DNA of 64,000 nucleotides. It comes from Site-B1 sp963722665 (lineage in GTDB: Bacteria > Bacteroidota > Bacteroidia > Flavobacteriales > Flavobacteriaceae). The stretch lies in NCBI GenBank assembly GCA_963722665.1, contig CAVRNW010000020.1, forward strand, positions 1 to 64,000. The letters run 5' to 3'. Under the pieces are notes generated by a model. That model ran no database searches. It saw only the letters and a program-made list of their open reading frames with translations, and was not told the DNA's origin. The stretch's first letter is position 1. Every line of letters begins with the position of its first letter. Below are positions 9,498-20,300 of this stretch, in pieces. The position numbers and the translations under genes were made by a program.

Positions 9498-10984
9498 TTT
9501 CAAATATATATTCTTATCTTTCTTTTTAATTTTTTTTATTAATTGTAGTGAAGATAAAATAAGCTATAACAGGAACAGGTACAATTACTGGTGAAGTGGT
9601 AACTGCAGGAGATTTTATGCCGTTAGAAAATGTTAAAATTTCTACAAATCCAACATCAAGTATTGTATTTACTGATTCTGATGGAAATTTTGAAATTCAG
9701 GATGTACTAGTTGATGATTATTCGGTTCAAGCAGAAAAAGATGGTTATTTAACTCAATTTGAAGGTATATACAGTTACGGATAATAGTACAGTTAATGTT
9801 ATTTTTGAAATGGATTTGGCAGACTGCAAATAACAGACCTCCTAATCACCTGTTTTAAATACTCCTGCTAATAATGCTATTGATCAGGAATTAGAAGTAC
9901 AATTAATTTGGTCTGGATCAGATCCTGATGATGATGATCTTAACTTATTCATTAGAAATTTTAAATGATCTTAATTCGGAAATTTTGGAATTTTCAAATA
10001 TCTCTGACACAACTTATACGGTTTCAGGATTACAATACGGAATTAAATATTTTTGGCAGGTATCTGCTTCAGATGATATTAATGAACCACACTTAAGTGA
10101 AATTTTTACTTTTGAAACCTTACCTTTTCCAAATAATAGATTTTTTTTTGTTAGAAAGATTAATGGAAATAATGTGATTTTTTCAGGAGATGATGAAGGA
10201 AATGAAACTCAATTAACTTCTGAAAATTCTAATAGTTGGAGACCTACGAAAGGCATACAAATACTAATAAAATAGCTTTTTTAAGAACAAATGGAGGACA
10301 AACTCATATTATATACTATGAATTTGGATGGATCTGATGTATTTCAGGTAACCAATACAACACCTGTTTCAGGTTTTAATCTTAGAAGAAATGGATTTTA
10401 CTTGGGCAAATAATGATCTGCAATATTATTATCCAAGTTTTAATAAATTATATCAGAATTTTGCCAAATGGTGTCTGGTTTAACTCAAGTTCATCAAACT
10501 CCCAATGGAAATTTTATTACTGAGGTTGATTGGAATCAACAAACTTCAAGAATTGCTTTAAAGACAAATAATAGTGTTGGTTATGATATTCAAATTTATA
10601 CAATTAATACTTCGGGAATATTGCAAGAATATAATATTAGATGGTGTTAATGGAGCAGCTGGAGGATTGGATTATTCATTTGATGGTACAAAATTATTAT
10701 ATACTTATGATATATCTGGAAATGAAAATTGGAATACAGACAATTGAATTCAAATATGTTTATATATGATTTTAATACAATGACCTCGATAATGTATCTG
10801 ATGGTAAAGATGCTGGTACTAATGATCTAGATGCTCGGTTTTCTCCAAGTGAGGCACAATTGATTTTTGTGAATACTTCTAATGATGGTGTTTCACAAAA
10901 TGATATTTTTACTATGGAAATAAATCAACCAGAATCTCAAGAACAGCTATTTTTGAAAATGCAAAAATGCCAGACTGGAAATAG
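9484..10984 (+). pseudogene. Lipoprotein with regulatory-like, fibronectin-like and TolB-like propeller parts, heavily frameshifted
   Basis: It overlaps the csgG tail and starts MMKTNFKYIF with lipobox FFINCSED. In successive frames it reads a carboxypeptidase-regulatory-like beta-sandwich (GEVVTAGDFMPLENVKIST, DSDGNFEIQDV), a fibronectin III-like domain (SDTTYTVSGLQYGIKYFW), then PD40/TolB-like propeller blades (IYTMNLDGSDVFQVT, GGLDYSFDGTKLLYTYD, LDARFSPSEAQLIFVN, NDIFTMEI) and ends NAKMPDWK at 10984. About ten frame changes or stops occur in 1.5 kb. Domain order and position suggest a surface lipoprotein linked to curli export or anchoring; that role is inference. A terminator follows directly, making it the last gene of the locus. 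Confidence 0.65.
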
Positions 10985-11006
10985 AATAAGACATAAAATA
11001 TATTTT

Positions 11007-11042
11007 AAAAGCATACACCAAAAAGTTGTATGCTTTTTTTTT
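11007..11042 (+). terminator. Terminator closing the curli locus
   Basis: AAAAGCATAC (11007-11016) pairs with GTATGCTTTT (11028-11037) and runs into a T tract. It lies 22 bases after the lipoprotein stop and just before the purM promoter. Confidence 0.85.
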
Positions 11043-11047
11043 ATAAA

Positions 11048-11055
11048 TATCTTTG
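11048..11055 (+). promoter_or_regulatory. -7 box for purM
   Basis: TATCTTTG matches TAnnTTTG 17 bases before the purM ATG, directly behind the preceding terminator. Confidence 0.5.
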
Positions 11056-11072
11056 CACATCAATACAACATT

Positions 11073-12252
11073 ATGAGTTCTGAAGCCAATACAAGATATA
11101 ATCAACGTGGAGTCTCCGCTTCAAAGGAAGATGTCCATAATGCCATAAAAAACATTGATAAAGGACTCTTCCCAAAGGCATTCTGTAAAATAGTTCCTGA
11201 TTATTTAACTAATGATAAGGATTATTGCCTGATAATGCATGCCGATGGAGCAGGGACTAAATCCTCTTTAGCCTATATGTACTGGAAAGAAACAGGAGAT
11301 ATTTCTGTTTGGAAAGGTATTGCGCAGGATGCTTTAATAATGAATATTGATGATCTATTATGTGTTGGAGCAACGGATAATATAGTTCTATCATCAACTA
11401 TCGGCCGTAATAAAAACTTAATTCCGGGAGAAGTAATTTCAGCCATAATTAATGGTACAGAAGAGCTAATATCGGAATTAAAAAAGTTTGGAGTTACAAT
11501 TCATTCTACTGGTGGTGAAACGGCTGATGTTGGTGATTTGGTCAGAACAATTATTGTAGATTCCACAGTAACGGCAAGAATGAAACGTAAAGATGTTATT
11601 GATAATGCCAATATTAAAGCAGGGGATGTAATCAGTTGGTCTGGAGTCTTACGGACAGGCAACTTACGAAAAGGAATATAATGGGGGAATGGGGAGTAAT
11701 GGACTCACTTCTGCCAGGCACGATGTTTTTAGTAAATATCTTTCCAAAAAATACCCGGAAAGTTATGATGCCTTAGTTCCAAAGGAACTAGTGTATTCGG
11801 GAAAAGTGAAATTGACTGATGAAATTGAAAATTCTCCATTGAATGCCGGAAAATTAGTATTGTCTCCTACAAGGACATATGCTCCTATTATTAAGAAAGT
11901 ATTGTCAAAGTATAATTCAAACGATATACATGGTATGGTTCATTGCAGTGGAGGTGCGCAAACAAAAATTCTTCACTTTATAAATAGTATGCATATAATA
12001 AAGGATAACATGCTTCCAGTTCCACCTCTTTTTAAATTGATACAGGAACAGTCAAAAACCAACTGGAAAGAAATGTATCAGGTCTTTAACTGCGGGCACA
12101 GAATGGAATTGTATGTTTCTCCGGAAATTGCAGATGATATTATTGCAATTTCTAAATCATTCAATGTACATGCTCAAATTATAGGTAGAGTAAAAGCTTC
12201 AAAATCAAAAAAGTTAACTATTAAAAGTGAGTTCGGAATATTTGAATATTAA
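11073..12252 (+). CDS. purM: Phosphoribosylformylglycinamidine cyclo-ligase, one frameshift
   Basis: AIR synthetase of purine biosynthesis, converting FGAM to AIR with ATP in the cytoplasm. Start 11073 gives MSSEANTRYNQRGVSASKED, the usual N-terminus of the long (about 390 aa) Bacteroidota PurM; an upstream TTG would run into the terminator. Motifs include MHADGAGTKSSLAY, the IAQDALIMNIDDLLCVGA segment, HSTGGETADVGDLVRTI and, after the break, GGMGSNGLTSARHD and NCGHRMELYV. The frame changes near 11631-11636: dropping one base restores VIVGLESYGQATYEKEYNGG, the expected sequence. A single indel in a core purine gene points to sequence error. Confidence 0.92.
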
Positions 12253-12279
12253 ATTAATCCATTTGAAATAGTACTTTTA

Positions 12280-13251
12280 ATGAAATTCAAATTATTTATT
12301 TTATTTATTTTAATATTTAATATTCCTCAAGCTCAAGTAGGAATTAAATTTTCTAATGCCCAATCAGATTCTATTGCTAATAAAGAAATACCCAAAAAAT
12401 GGGAGCAATTGAACAGAGTTGGTTTTGATTTTAGTGAAGTTGCCTTTGTTAACTGGAATGCTGGAGGCAGCAATTCGATCTCTGCACTATTAAGACTTTT
12501 CTCATCTATAAAACATAAGCGTAATAATTTGATATGGATAGCATCTGTCAGGACAAGATATGGCGTGAATAAACAAGAAAATCAAAGGTTAAGAAAGACG
12601 GAAGATGAACTTGAATTAGCTTCTACTTTGGGATATAGAAACGATATTATTACCAACTGGTACTATTCAGCAAGATTTAATTTCAAGACACAATTTACCA
12701 ATGGGTATAACTATCCTGATAGGGATAATGAAATTTCCAGGTTTATGGCACCGGGTTATTTATACCTGGGAGGAGGAGCGGAATATGGTAAGAATCTGGA
12801 GCAATTATCAATATATCTGTCTCCTTTGACTTTCAAATCAACTTTTGTTTTGGATAAGGATCTGTCTAATGCCGGGTCTTTTGGAGTACAACCGGCTGTT
12901 TTTGATGAGAATGGAAATATAATTCAACAAGGGCAACGTGTTAGAACAGAATTGGGAATACTGATTACTAGTTCATATGAAGCCCAAATTATGGATAACA
13001 TTAAATTACTTAATAACTTGAGCTTATATACTGATTATTTAAATAGCTTTGGTAACATTGATGTGGACTGGGAGATGGTTTTGGATTTTAAAGTCAATGA
13101 TTTTGTGAAAGCCACTTTAGGAACGCATTTACGGTACGATAATGATGTTAAGAATTTGGAAGAAACAGAAATAGAAGATGAATTTATAGAAAAAGGGGCT
13201 CGTGTTCAGCTTAAACAATTGCTTGGGATAGGTGTTGTTTTAAATTTTTAA
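12280..13251 (+). CDS. DUF3078 family outer-membrane-like protein
   Basis: A 323 aa protein with a signal peptide (to about IPQAQ) and a long series of amphipathic strands rich in Tyr, Trp and Asn. The segment FDFSEVAFVNWNAGGSNSIS is typical of the DUF3078 family found in Bacteroidota, and the C-terminus ends in a hydrophobic LLGIGVVLNF strand, as in beta-barrels. Function is unknown; outer-membrane location is inferred. It starts 27 bases after purM and may be cotranscribed. Intact. Confidence 0.8.
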   Translation: MKFKLFILFILIFNIPQAQVGIKFSNAQSDSIANKEIPKKWEQLNRVGFDFSEVAFVNWNAGGSNSISALLRLFSSIKHKRNNLIWIASVRTRYGVNKQENQRLRKTEDELELASTLGYRNDIITNWYYSARFNFKTQFTNGYNYPDRDNEISRFMAPGYLYLGGGAEYGKNLEQLSIYLSPLTFKSTFVLDKDLSNAGSFGVQPAVFDENGNIIQQGQRVRTELGILITSSYEAQIMDNIKLLNNLSLYTDYLNSFGNIDVDWEMVLDFKVNDFVKATLGTHLRYDNDVKNLEETEIEDEFIEKGARVQLKQLLGIGVVLNF

Positions 13252-13294
13252 CAGGGTTATATTATAAATTGTTTGTTTCAACAAATACTACATT

Positions 13295-13582
13295 TTAAAT
13301 AAACTCCTTTATAATAAATAAATAAACCATTGTTATTAATATGTCAATAAGGAAGATGGAGCCAAATAACATAAAGTTAGAAATTCCTAGATTCTTGTAA
13401 AAATTCAATATTTTTCCACCGTTTATTTGTCTTAAAAAATACCATAAAAAAAATACTAAAATCAATTTTGTAGCAATTACAGGTATTATTTTCGGATTAA
13501 AAATTGTCAATAATATATTTATTGCAAAGGACCAAAAAAAGAAAGGCCTGTAAAATAAGATAATTGATGATAACTTCTGCAT
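13295..13582 (-). CDS. Small hypothetical membrane protein
   Basis: A 95 aa protein with three hydrophobic segments (about 5-25, 30-52 and 68-92) and few charged residues, suggesting an integral membrane protein. No family recognised. It stands alone on the minus strand between two plus-strand genes. Composition is compatible with a real gene, but no conserved motif supports it, so confidence is moderate. Confidence 0.5.
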   Translation of the reverse strand: MQKLSSIILFYRPFFFWSFAINILLTIFNPKIIPVIATKLILVFFLWYFLRQINGGKILNFYKNLGISNFMLFGSIFLIDILITMVYLFIIKEFI

Positions 13583-13668
13583 AATTATAGTAACGATAAA
13601 ATCTTCAGCTTATTTTTTACACAACGTTAATCCAATAATTTATTCGCAATCCAATTCATAAATTATCG

Positions 13669-13676
13669 TACTTTTG
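13669..13676 (+). promoter_or_regulatory. -7 box for prfA
   Basis: TACTTTTG matches TAnnTTTG about 20 bases before the prfA start codon at 13698. Confidence 0.5.
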
Positions 13677-13697
13677 TTACACAATTTATATAGATAG

Positions 13698-14774
13698 ATG
13701 TTAGAGAAATTACAAATAATAAAGCAGCGATTTGACGAGGTGGGTGATCTTATTATTCAACCTGATATCATGTCTGATCAAAAGCGATATATTGAGCTGA
13801 ACAAAGAGTACAAGGATCTAAAGAAGCTCGTCGATAAAGGAAATGAATACAAATCATTAATTGATAATTTAACTGAAGCAGAGGAGATTATGAAGGATGG
13901 AAATGATCCGGAAATGATTGACATGGCTAAAATGCAGTATGATGAAGTCAAGGAAAAAATTCCTTTGTTGGAAGATGAAATAAAGTTCATGTTGATTCCT
14001 CAAGATCCTGAAGACGGAAAAAATGCTGTTGTTGAATTACGTGCCGGTACCGGAGGAGATGAAGCAAGTATTTTTGCAGGAGACTTGTTTAGAATGTATT
14101 CCAAATATTGTGAAAGTAAGGGATGGAAGGTTTCCACCATAGATTTTAGCGAAGGAACTAACGGTGGTTTTAAGGAAATTCAATTTGAAGTGGTCGGTGA
14201 AGATGTTTACGGCACTTTAAAATTTGAAGCTGGTGTTCACAGGGTACAACGAGTTCCTCAAACCGAAACTCAGGGTCGTGTTCATACGAGTGCAGCTACA
14301 GTAATGGTTTTTCCTGAAGCGGAAGAATTCGATATAGAAATAGACCCTAAAGATGTAAGAATTGATTTTTTCTGTTCATCAGGTCCCGGTGGTCAATCGG
14401 TGAATACCACTTATTCAGCAGTTCGTTTGACTCATGTCCCTACAGGATTAGTCGCACAATGTCAGGACCAAAAATCTCAACATAAAAATAAGGAGAAAGC
14501 TTTTAAGGTTTTGCGTTCAAGACTCTATGATATTGAACTGGCTAAAAAACAGGAGGAAGATGCTGCCAAAAGAGGTTCTATGGTAAGTTCTGGGGACAGA
14601 AGTGCTAAGATCAGAACATATAATTATCCGCAAGGTCGCGTAACAGACCATAGAATTGGATTGACCTTATATGATTTATCAAATATTATAAATGGGGATA
14701 TTCAAAAAATAATTGATGAATTAATGTTGGCAGAAAATACGGAGAAACTAAAGGCAAGCAGTGACATCATGTAA
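13698..14774 (+). CDS. prfA: Peptide chain release factor 1
   Basis: Class I release factor reading UAA and UAG stop codons and triggering peptide release on the ribosome. At 358 aa it has the normal length. The codon-recognition tripeptide is PQT in RVPQTETQGRVHTSAATV (PxT identifies RF1, not RF2's SPF), and the catalytic GGQ lies in SSGPGGQSVNTTYS near residue 230. The coiled N-terminal domain and the C-terminal helix (EKLKASSDIM) are complete. It lies directly upstream of pyrF. Intact. Confidence 0.96.
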   Translation: MLEKLQIIKQRFDEVGDLIIQPDIMSDQKRYIELNKEYKDLKKLVDKGNEYKSLIDNLTEAEEIMKDGNDPEMIDMAKMQYDEVKEKIPLLEDEIKFMLIPQDPEDGKNAVVELRAGTGGDEASIFAGDLFRMYSKYCESKGWKVSTIDFSEGTNGGFKEIQFEVVGEDVYGTLKFEAGVHRVQRVPQTETQGRVHTSAATVMVFPEAEEFDIEIDPKDVRIDFFCSSGPGGQSVNTTYSAVRLTHVPTGLVAQCQDQKSQHKNKEKAFKVLRSRLYDIELAKKQEEDAAKRGSMVSSGDRSAKIRTYNYPQGRVTDHRIGLTLYDLSNIINGDIQKIIDELMLAENTEKLKASSDIM

Positions 14775-14846
14775 AAAAATCAAGCCTTATTTCGAGGTTT
14801 AATATGTTTTTTTCAAGTTGAAGATCCTAGATTTTGAATAGTAAAA

Positions 14847-15666
14847 ATGACAACCAAAGACTTAATCCATCAAATAAAAACTAAAAGATCCTTTCTATGT
14901 ATAGGATTAGATGTCGATTTGACCAGAATTCCAAAACACTTATTAAAAGAGAAGGATCCAATATTTAAGTTTAATAAAGCAATTATAGATGCTACGCATC
15001 ATTTATGTGTCGCCTATAAACCTAATACCGCATTTTATGAGGCTTATGGTTTAAAAGGCTGGAGATCGCTTGAAAAAACAATCAATTATCTTAATAAAAA
15101 ACATCCTGAAATATTTACAATTGCTGATGCAAAACGCGGGGATATAGGTAATACCAGTGCCATGTATGCTAAAGCATTTTTTGAGGATTTAGCCTTTGAT
15201 AGTATTACTGTTGCGCCTTATATGGGAAAGGATTCCGTAGAACCATTTTTAGCATTTAAAGATAAACATACAATTTTATTGACCTTAACATCAAATCAGG
15301 GAGCTTTTGATTTTCAGACTAAAATCGTTGGAGGAAAAGAATTATACATAACAGGTACTGGAAACTTCCAAAACCTGGATGAATTCTAAAAACTTAATGT
15401 ATGTTGTCGGAGCAACCAAAGCCGAGTTTCTAGCTGACATTAGAAAAATAATTCCGGATAATTTTTTATTGGTTCCCGGAATTGGAGCGCAAGGTGGTGA
15501 TTTGCAAGAGGTTTGTAAATATGGTATAAATAAAAATATCGGATTACTTGTAAATTCATCAAGGGGTATAATTTATGCTTCCGATGAAAAGAACTTCGCG
15601 GATATTGCTGCTCAAAAGGCCAAAGAGTTGCAGGGTCAAATGGAAAAAGAATTAAGAAAAATTTGA
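14847..15666 (+). CDS. pyrF: Orotidine 5'-phosphate decarboxylase (type 2), one frameshift
   Basis: Final step of UMP synthesis, decarboxylating OMP. Seen: the N-terminal FLCIGLDVDLTRIP, the VAYKPNTAFYEAYG strand, the catalytic DAKRGDIGNTSAMYAKAF, VAPYMGKDSVEPF, then after the break YVVGATKAEF, LLVPGIGAQGGDLQEV and LLVNSSRGIIYAS. The frame changes at about 15345-15352, where one extra base turns the expected ELYKQVLETSKTWMNSKN into a stop. The total of about 273 codons is the family length for PyrF type 2. The break is probably a sequence error, because pyrF is needed for pyrimidine prototrophy. Confidence 0.93.
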
Positions 15667-15679
15667 CCATCTAAATATA

Positions 15680-15704
15680 AAAAGCCAGTATATAACTGGC
15701 TTTT
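15680..15704 (+). terminator. Terminator after pyrF
   Basis: AAAAGCCAGT (15680-15689) pairs perfectly with ACTGGCTTTT (15695-15704) around a five-base loop. The T run is short. The following 195 bases to 15899 hold CTAACTAACTAACTTA and no visible gene. Confidence 0.7.
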
Positions 15705-15899
15705 CATAAACTAACTAACTAACTTAAACAATAATTTAATGAGAAATTTTCTTTCTTCATTACAAATATAACTCTCAGTCTGCTAAAATATTGTTAATGA
15801 AATATTATAGTTATATTAAAGTTTTAATAAATATGATTTAACTGGCAAATACCTGTCAGATCATTTATTATATTTTGAACAAATAGAAAGAATAAATAA

Positions 15900-16400
15900 A
15901 TGAAAAGATTTATACTAATAATGAGTTTAATCTTTTGTGGCAATTTGATAGCTCAATCGAGTGATTGTAATTGTTGCTCAGAAAAGCATTCTGAATTCGA
16001 TTTTTGGCTGGGCACATGGTCTGTTACAACTCCTAATGGAAATTTGGCAGGAAGAAATGTGATTGATAAAATTCAGGATAATTGCATTATACGTGAAAAC
16101 TGGACTAGTACAAAAGGAAAATACACGGGCACGAGTAGTAATTTTTATAACTCGCAGACAGATCAATGGGAGCAAATTTGGATTGACAACCAAGGAGGTA
16201 GTTTACATTTAAAAGGGAACAGAAATGGCAACCATATGATACTTCAATCTGAAGAAGCATTGAACAAAAATGGTGATCCTTTTGTAAATAGAATTACTTG
16301 GACTCTAAATGAGGACGGATCTGTCCGACAGCTTTGGGAAACCATTACCAATGGTAAAGAAATAACCATTGCTTTTGATGGTCATTATAGAAAAGAATAA
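15900..16400 (+). CDS. Secreted DUF1579-like hypothetical protein
   Basis: A 166 aa protein with a signal peptide (cleavage after about IAQS) and a Cys cluster (DCNCCSEKH) directly behind it. The body reads EFDFWLGTWSVTTPNG, GKYTGTSSNFYN and QTDQWEQIWIDNQGG, a pattern of the DUF1579/lipocalin-like proteins that start with FDFWLG.W. It probably folds as a small beta-barrel in the periplasm. Substrate unknown. It ends four bases from the convergent DUF4197 gene. Confidence 0.7.
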   Translation: MKRFILIMSLIFCGNLIAQSSDCNCCSEKHSEFDFWLGTWSVTTPNGNLAGRNVIDKIQDNCIIRENWTSTKGKYTGTSSNFYNSQTDQWEQIWIDNQGGSLHLKGNRNGNHMILQSEEALNKNGDPFVNRITWTLNEDGSVRQLWETITNGKEITIAFDGHYRKE

Positions 16401-16404
16401 AATT

Positions 16405-17109
16405 CTAGTCTTGTAAGGCAAAAACTTTTCTCAATAGATCTGTTGTCCTGGAGGATATTTTGGTTCGTATCTCCTTTTCTTCAACCGCAATCATAGTGTA
16501 AACACCTTTTAAAGCTTCATGTGAGACATAGTCGGTTAGATCTGGATTTACATTGTTGGTAAAAGGAATACTATTGTACTTGTTGATTAAATTCTCCCAT
16601 ATTTGATCGGCACCAACCTTTGCAAAAGAAGTTTGAATCACTGGATGAAACTTATCGTATAATTCGGTTTGAGTCTTGACAGTTAAATAGCTGGTAGCAG
16701 AATCATCAGAGCCTAATAAAATATTTTTAGCATCTTCAAATGTCATTTCTTTTACAGCATTAACAAAAATGGGAGTCGCTTCTTTTACTGCATCTTCGGC
16801 AGCTCTATTTAACACTTTCAATCCCTCATCTGCTAAATTGTCTAAACCAATATCTCTAAGAGCCTTATCTACTTTTTGAAGTTCCTCAGGGAGCAATATC
16901 TTGACGAGCTCATTTTTATAAAATCCGTCAAGCTCCGTTAGTTTACTTACTTGCTTGTCTATTCCAAACTCAAGAGCTTCTCTAAGACCTGAGGCAATGT
17001 CTGTATTACTAATTTCACCTCCCTGAGGTAACTGATCGATGACACCTTGCAATTGGGCACAGGAATTAAACGTGAAAATTAAAGTTAAGGCAATTATTAT
17101 ATTTTTCAT
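16405..17109 (-). CDS. DUF4197 family lipoprotein
   Basis: A 234 aa protein with signal sequence and lipobox TFNSCAQ, so probably anchored at the envelope. The helical body, with IASGLREALEFGIDKQVSKL near the N-terminus, EDAKNILLGSDDSATSYL in the middle and the C-terminal ALKGVYTMIAVEEKEIR, matches the DUF4197 family. Function unknown. Single gene convergent with the DUF1579-like gene. Confidence 0.8.
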   Translation of the reverse strand: MKNIIIALTLIFTFNSCAQLQGVIDQLPQGGEISNTDIASGLREALEFGIDKQVSKLTELDGFYKNELVKILLPEELQKVDKALRDIGLDNLADEGLKVLNRAAEDAVKEATPIFVNAVKEMTFEDAKNILLGSDDSATSYLTVKTQTELYDKFHPVIQTSFAKVGADQIWENLINKYNSIPFTNNVNPDLTDYVSHEALKGVYTMIAVEEKEIRTKISSRTTDLLRKVFALQD

Positions 17110-17340
17110 AGTATGAATATTTCAAAAAATAAAATTAGTTTAAAAAAATATAATAAATAGGAATCTTCTTTAGTTTTAGATAATCAAAAATAGATGACAG
17201 TTTTTTTTGAATTATCCGTAAATTGCAGCTAATAAAATCGCTTTCATTGCGAATGAAACATTCATAACTGTATTCTTTTTCTAAAAAAAGAAATTAAATG
17301 AATGTTGCATCAGTCAAGGATAAAACAATAGACCAATAAG

Positions 17341-20300
17341 ATGAAACAAATCAAGCCATACAAACCTAAACATAAGATCAGAATTGTTACGGCGGCATCT
17401 TTATTTGATGGACATGATGCTGCAATAAACATTATGCGCAGAATTATTCAGTCTAATGGAGTTGAGGTGATTCATTTGGGTCATGACAGAAGTGTCGAAG
17501 AAGTCGTAAATACGGCAATTCAAGAAGATGCAAATGCAATAGCAATGACTTCATACCAAGGTGGGCATAATGAATATTTTAAGTATATGTATGATTTGTT
17601 GAAAGAAAAAGGAGCAGATCATATTAAGATATTTGGAGGAGGAGGAGGAGTCATTTTACCTAAAGAGATCAAGGATTTGATGGACTATGGGATCACGCGT
17701 ATCTATTCACCGGATGATGGCAGGAAAATGGGACTTCAGGGTATGATCAATGATCTTGTAAAACAATCGGATTTTGCAATTGGAGATAAACTAAATGGAG
17801 ATATTGATTTATTACCAAAGAAAAATCTTAAAGCCATTGCCAGAATCATTTCATCTGCAGAAAACTTTCCGAATGTTGCTAAGGATACTTTAGATAAAAT
17901 TCATAAAAAAAATAAAGAGTCAAAAACACCTGTTTTAGGAATTACCGGTACAGGAGGTGCAGGAAAAAGCAGTTTGGTTGATGAATTAGTAAGACGCTTT
18001 TTAATTGGTTTTCCTAAAAAAACGATTGGTATAATTTCCGTGGATCCATCAAAGCGAAAAACCGGTGGAGCACTTCTGGGAGACAGAATTCGTATGAATG
18101 CCATCAATAATTCAAGAGTATATATGCGCAGTCTGGCCACCCGACAGTCCAATTTGGCCCTCTCAAAGCATGTAGGTGAAGCAATTCAAGTATTAAAGGC
18201 GGCCGAATATGATTTGATTATTCTGGAAACCTCTGGTATTGGTCAAAGTGATACCGAAATTATTGAACATAGTGATGTATCATTATATGTGATGACTCCG
18301 GAATTTGGAGCAGCAACGCAATTAGAAAAAATTGATATGCTTGATTTTGCCGATCTGGTTGCAATTAACAAATATGATAAACGAGGTGCAGAAGATGCTT
18401 TGCGGGATGTAAAAAAACAATACATGCGTAATCACAATCTTTGGGATGTACCTCAAAAAGATCTTCCGGTTTTCGGTACGATTGCCTCACAATTTAACGA
18501 TCCCGGTATGAATAGGCTTTATAAGGCTGTGATGGATAAGATCGTGGAAAAAACGGATGCAAATCTAAAATCGTCTGTAAAAATTTCTGATGAGTTGAGT
18601 GAAAAGATCTTTGTCATTCCACCGTCAAGAACCCGATATTTATCAGAGATATCAGAAAACAATAGAGCCTATGATAAAAAAGGCTCAGATCAGGTTGAAG
18701 TGGCACAAAATCTTTACGGGATCTATAAAACAATTTGTTCTGTTATTAATGTCTCATCGGTAGCGGTTGAGACCTCTTTCCTTGATAGAAATGGATTGAA
18801 TTATGATGAGATCCTAAAACAAGGTCAGAATAACAATAAGGACTTTTTAAAGATGTTAATAGGAGAGTTTGATCGTGTAAAATTGAATTTGGATCCTTAT
18901 AACTGGGAAGTTATTATTGGTTGGAAAGAAAAAGTGAAAAGGTACAAAGACCCAATTTATTCTTTTAAAGTGAGGAATAAAGAGATAAAGATAGAAACAC
19001 ATACCGAATCCTTGTCCCATACACCAATACCAAAAATTTCTCTTCCAAAATATGAAGCTTGGGGAGAAATTTTAAAATGGACCTTACAGGAGAATGTTCC
19101 CGGAGAGTTTCCTTATACCTCAGGATTATATCCTTTTAAACGACAAGGAGAAGATCCTGCTCGAATGTTTGCAGGTGAAGGTGGTCCAGAGCGCACAAAC
19201 AGGCGTTTCCATTATGTAAGTATGGGTTTGCCTGCCAAAAGGTTATCTACAGCATTTGATAGTGTAACGCTTTATGGGAATGACCCTGATTTAAGGCCGG
19301 ATATCTATGGAAAAATTGGAAATGCTGGAGTGTCTATTTGTTGCCTGGACGATGCGAAAAAGTTGTATTCTGGTTTCAATTTAGCCGATCCAATGACTTC
19401 GGTTAGCATGACCATTAATGGACCTGCACCTATGTTACTGGGATTTTTTATGAATGCAGCTATAGATCAACAATGTGAAATTTACATTAAGGAGAATGGT
19501 TTAGAAAAAGAGGTAGAAGCCAAAATTAAAAAACTTTACAAGGGGAAAGATACGCCCAGGATATTCTGGCGAATTACCTAAAGGTAATGATGGTTTGGGA
19601 TTGATGCTTTTGGGAGTTACGGGAGATCAAGTGTTGCCACAAGATGTTTATGAAAATATAAAGGCAAAAACCATTTCTCAGGTTAGGGGTACGGTTCAAG
19701 CAGATATTTTAAAGGAAGACCAGGCACAAAACACCTGTATTTTTTCAACGGAATTTGCTTTAAGATTGATGGGTGATGTACAGGAGTATTTTATTGAAAA
19801 TAATGTGCGCAATTTTTATTCGGTTTCAATTTCAGGATATCATATTGCCGAAGCTGGTGCCAATCCTATTTCACAATTGGCATTTACCTTAGCCAATGGA
19901 TTTACATATGTAGAGTATTATTTATCAAGAGGAATGGATATCAATAAGTTTGGCCCTAACCTGTCATTCTTCTTCTCTAACGGAATCGATCCCGAATATG
20001 CAGTCATTGGTCGTGTGGCTCGAAAGATTTGGTCTAAAGCCATGAAAAATAAGTACGGTGCCAATGCTAGAGCACAAATGTTGAAATATCATATTCAGAC
20101 CTCCGGACGCAGCTTGCACGCTCAGGAGATAGATTTTAATGATATCCGGACAACGCTTCAGGCACTTTATGCTATATATGATAATTGCAATTCTTTACAC
20201 ACAAATGCATACGATGAAGCTATCACGACTCCAACTGAAGAATCGGTTCGTCGTGCCATGGCTATTCAACTAATAATCAACAAAGAATTAGGGTTGGCTA

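Noticed and set aside
10860..11072. An N-terminal extension of PurM from a TTG at 10860
   Set aside because: It would cover the tail of the preceding lipoprotein, its terminator and the purM promoter; the ATG at 11073 fits the family.
13698..14774. Possible release-factor gene with programmed frameshift
   Set aside because: Programmed frameshifting is a feature of RF2 (prfB). This gene has the RF1 tripeptide PxT and an uninterrupted frame.
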